Source: Cytophagaceae bacterium
Lineage (GTDB): Bacteria > Bacteroidota > Bacteroidia > Flavobacteriales > Flavobacteriaceae
Length of the DNA: 64,000 bases
Direction: 5' to 3'
NCBI GenBank assembly: GCA_002710685.1
Contig: PALD01000066.1
Coordinates: 1 to 64,000, forward strand
Below, piece by piece: positions 61,691-64,000 of the stretch (within the stretch, counting starts at the first letter, position 1; each line of letters begins with the position of its first letter). Under the pieces are notes generated by a model. That model was not told the origin of the DNA. It worked only from the letters and a program-made list of their open reading frames with translations, and ran no database searches. The translations under genes were made by a program, and so were the position numbers.

Positions 61691-64000
61691 ATGAGAAAAT
61701 TAATTTTTAGATCGATGGTGCTATCATTATCGGTTTTGTCTGTGGGTTTTGTTTCCTGTGATGACAAGGAAAAAGAAGCCGATGTTGCAGACGCATCTTT
61801 ATCAATCGACTACGACAAGTATGAACTGGAGAATGGACTTAATGTTGTGCTTCATCAAGACTCGTCAGACCCTATTGTCTCTGTAGCCATTCAATATGGT
61901 GTGGGATCAAACCGGGAAAAACCTGGTAGGACTGGATTTGCGCATTTATTTGAGCACATGCTTTTTCAGGAATCTGAAAACGTACCCCAGGATCAATTTT
62001 TCAAGACCATCCAGGATGCTGGTGGTACCTTGAACGGTGGTACATGGCAAGACGGTACGATCTACTATGAAGTTGTGCCAAACAATGCCCTTGAAACCGT
62101 GCTGTGGATGGAGAGTGACCGCATGGGTTATTTTATCAATACCGTTACAGAACCTGCTTTTGTAAATCAACAGGAAGTGGTACAAAATGAAAAACGTCAA
62201 CGTGTGGATAACAATCCCTATGGCCATACGGGTTATGTGATCGACAAGAACATCTATCCTGAGGGGCATCCATACAACTGGCAGGTCATAGGTGAGCTTG
62301 AAGACCTTCAAAGTGCAACCGTGGCTGATGTAAAGGAGTTCTATAACAACTTTTATGGTCCTAACAATGCTACCTTGGTCATTGCTGGTGATTTTGATGA
62401 ATCACAGGTCAAGGACCTTGTGGAGAAGTACTTTGGCGAGATCAAGAAGCACGGTGTCAATGAGCCCCTTAAGGCACAGACGGTAACCTTGGACGAGACC
62501 AAGAGACTTTACCACGAAGATAATTTTGCAACAGCGCCACAGTTAAATATGGTGTGGCCCACGGTTGAACAATATTCTAAAGATGCCTATGCGCTTAATT
62601 TCTTGTCAGAAATCCTTTCTAGCGGTAAAAAGGCCCCATTGTACAAGGTTCTTGTAAAGCAAAGGGATTTAACTTCCCGCACCAGTGCATGGAACAATTC
62701 CGGACAGATTGCGGGTACCTTTAGGGTATCTATTACCGCAAATGACGGTGTTGACCTTGATAGTGTTGAAGTGGGCATCAAGGATGCTTTTAAACTTTTT
62801 GAAGAAACTGGCGTGACTGACCGTGATATGGAACGTGTAAAGGCTGGTCTTGAAACTCAATTCTATCAAGGTATAAGCAGCGTGCTGGGCAAATCTTTTC
62901 AACTGGCACAATATGATGTATTTACCGGTGATCCTGGCTTTATCAGCAAGGATATCGAGAATATCAAGGAAGTGACCAAGGAAGATGTGATGAGCGTGTA
63001 TGATAAGTATATCAAGGGCAAGCCCTATGTTTTGACCAGTTTTGTGCCAAAAGGTAAACTGGAACTCGCGGCTTCAGATTCAGAAAAGGCAAATGTGGTT
63101 GAAGAAGAAATTACTGAAAATGTGGAGAGTGAAGTTGCTGAAGCTGAAGTTGAAATTGAGAAGACCCCATCTAAGATTGATAGGAGCAAGGCCCCAGAAA
63201 TAGGTGAATCTCCATCCTTGAATATCCCAGAAAGCTGGACGTCAACACTAGACAACAAGATGGAGGTTTATGGCATTGAGCAAAAAGAGCTTCCGCTGGT
63301 AAACTTTAGTATGGTGATAGAAGGGGGGCACCTCCTTGACTCAAAAGAAAAAAATGGAATTGCAAACCTCATGACAGACATCATGATGGAAGGTACCGCC
63401 ACAAAAACCCCAGAGGAACTTGAGGAAGAAATAGAGTTACTGGGGGCAAGTATCAACATGTACACCACAAATGAGTCCATCATTGTGCAGGGCAGTACGC
63501 TTAAGCGAAATTTTGACAAGACCATGGCCCTGGTACAGGAAATCCTGCTGGAGCCCCGCTGGGACAAGGAAGAATTTGACAGGATCATCACAAGTACCGA
63601 GAACAGTATAAAACGGGATGATGCAAACCCTAACGTGATTGCAAACCGTGTATTTAACAAGACTTTGTATGGAGAAGATAATCCCATGGCAACGCCCACA
63701 AAGGGCACACTTGAGACCGTTGGTAAAATCACTATAGATGATCTAAGGGACTATTATGAGAAGAATTTCTCACCCTCGGTGACCAGGTTCCATGTGGTAG
63801 GTGATATTTCGGAGTCTGAAGCACTTGCCGGTCTTGATGGCCTGGAAGAGAACTGGGAGGCTAAAGAAGTAGAAATACCCACATTTGAGGTTTCAAATGA
63901 CCGTGATAAGGCCTCGCTTTACTTTGTTGATGTGCCTAATGCAAAACAATCTGTGATAAACATAGGGTATATCTCAATGCCCAGGACTGATCCAGATTTC
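61691..64000 (+). CDS. M16 family zinc peptidase lipoprotein, two-domain (3' end outside window)
   Basis: 770 codons visible, open at the right edge. The signal ends VGFVSC (Cys23). The first M16 half has the inverted zinc motif HLFEH at 85-89, with a third ligand Glu167 in QNEKRQR. An acidic, Glu/Val-rich linker (about 462-500) leads to a second M16 half that starts near 523; there the equivalent position reads GIANLMTDIMMEGT without HxxEH, so it is the usual inactive, substrate-binding half. It would be a periplasmic processive peptidase. Truncated only by the window. Confidence 0.93.
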   Translation, partial: MRKLIFRSMVLSLSVLSVGFVSCDDKEKEADVADASLSIDYDKYELENGLNVVLHQDSSDPIVSVAIQYGVGSNREKPGRTGFAHLFEHMLFQESENVPQDQFFKTIQDAGGTLNGGTWQDGTIYYEVVPNNALETVLWMESDRMGYFINTVTEPAFVNQQEVVQNEKRQRVDNNPYGHTGYVIDKNIYPEGHPYNWQVIGELEDLQSATVADVKEFYNNFYGPNNATLVIAGDFDESQVKDLVEKYFGEIKKHGVNEPLKAQTVTLDETKRLYHEDNFATAPQLNMVWPTVEQYSKDAYALNFLSEILSSGKKAPLYKVLVKQRDLTSRTSAWNNSGQIAGTFRVSITANDGVDLDSVEVGIKDAFKLFEETGVTDRDMERVKAGLETQFYQGISSVLGKSFQLAQYDVFTGDPGFISKDIENIKEVTKEDVMSVYDKYIKGKPYVLTSFVPKGKLELAASDSEKANVVEEEITENVESEVAEAEVEIEKTPSKIDRSKAPEIGESPSLNIPESWTSTLDNKMEVYGIEQKELPLVNFSMVIEGGHLLDSKEKNGIANLMTDIMMEGTATKTPEELEEEIELLGASINMYTTNESIIVQGSTLKRNFDKTMALVQEILLEPRWDKEEFDRIITSTENSIKRDDANPNVIANRVFNKTLYGEDNPMATPTKGTLETVGKITIDDLRDYYEKNFSPSVTRFHVVGDISESEALAGLDGLEENWEAKEVEIPTFEVSNDRDKASLYFVDVPNAKQSVINIGYISMPRTDPDF

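Noticed and set aside
1-64000. tRNA or rRNA genes
   Set aside because: No cloverleaf with acceptor, anticodon and T arms was recognised apart from the tRNA-like part of tmRNA; a dedicated tRNA scan could still find one I missed.

Overview
The window is a chromosomal segment of a member of the Bacteroidota, almost certainly a marine Flavobacteriaceae. The grounds are two SusC/SusD-type outer-membrane uptake loci, a FecI/FecR sigma/anti-sigma pair, a T9SS-type C-terminal sorting domain, many lipoproteins with SxC lipoboxes, -7 boxes of the TAnnTTTG type, almost no Shine-Dalgarno sequences, and a tmRNA whose tag reads GENNYAMAA. I do not assign a genus.

Left edge (1-2.3 kb): the C-terminus of an IS3-family transposase, a tyrosine recombinase transcribed away from ssrA, and the complete tmRNA gene ssrA. 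The layout suggests an integrative element that entered at or near ssrA and extends off the left edge. Its partner smpB lies 32 kb away, also in the window.

2.3-14 kb is mostly core genome: a DUF2807 lipoprotein, an alanine/saccharopine-dehydrogenase-like enzyme, a tight five-gene leftward operon (membrane protein, HTH_34 regulator, Coq4-like protein, DUF1361 and DUF2809 membrane proteins), a DUF1801 protein, a GH130-type glycosidase lipoprotein, a TlpA-type thioredoxin lipoprotein, kdsA, a small lipoprotein and typA/bipA. 14.2-24.2 kb is a sigma/anti-sigma-controlled uptake locus (ECF sigma, FecR, STN-containing SusC, SusD, DUF4973 lipoprotein, TIG/NHL lipoprotein) with no glycan-degrading enzyme beside it.

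24.4-33.1 kb is a surface-polysaccharide locus: FemAB/GNAT-like acyltransferase, DegT/FdtB-type aminotransferase, WzxE-like flippase, two GT4-type and two GT2 glycosyltransferases, an FdtA-type ketoisomerase and a 2-oxoglutarate/Fe(II) hydroxylase. Together these point to a glycan containing an N-acylated 3-amino-3,6-dideoxyhexose. 33-43 kb returns to housekeeping genes: ftsE, smpB, DUF6503, histidine phosphatase, CsbD, pabB, tilS, dsbD and a DUF885 metallopeptidase.

43.4-57.3 kb is a starch/maltodextrin utilisation locus. susC-susD-susE and a T9SS-secreted GH13 run leftward; a LacI regulator and two more GH13 enzymes run rightward from a shared control region. 57.4-59.9 kb holds a small protein with a Cys-Pro-rich tail, a multi-pass membrane protein, and a NarL-type histidine kinase and response regulator. 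YifB/ComM and the 5' part of an M16 peptidase close the window.

Across the whole window, inside and outside genes, a family of short near-perfect palindromes recurs (core GGC..GCC or CGC..GCG flanked by T and A runs). Seventeen copies have perfect arms of 6-11 bp. This is the main structure that the gene annotation does not explain.
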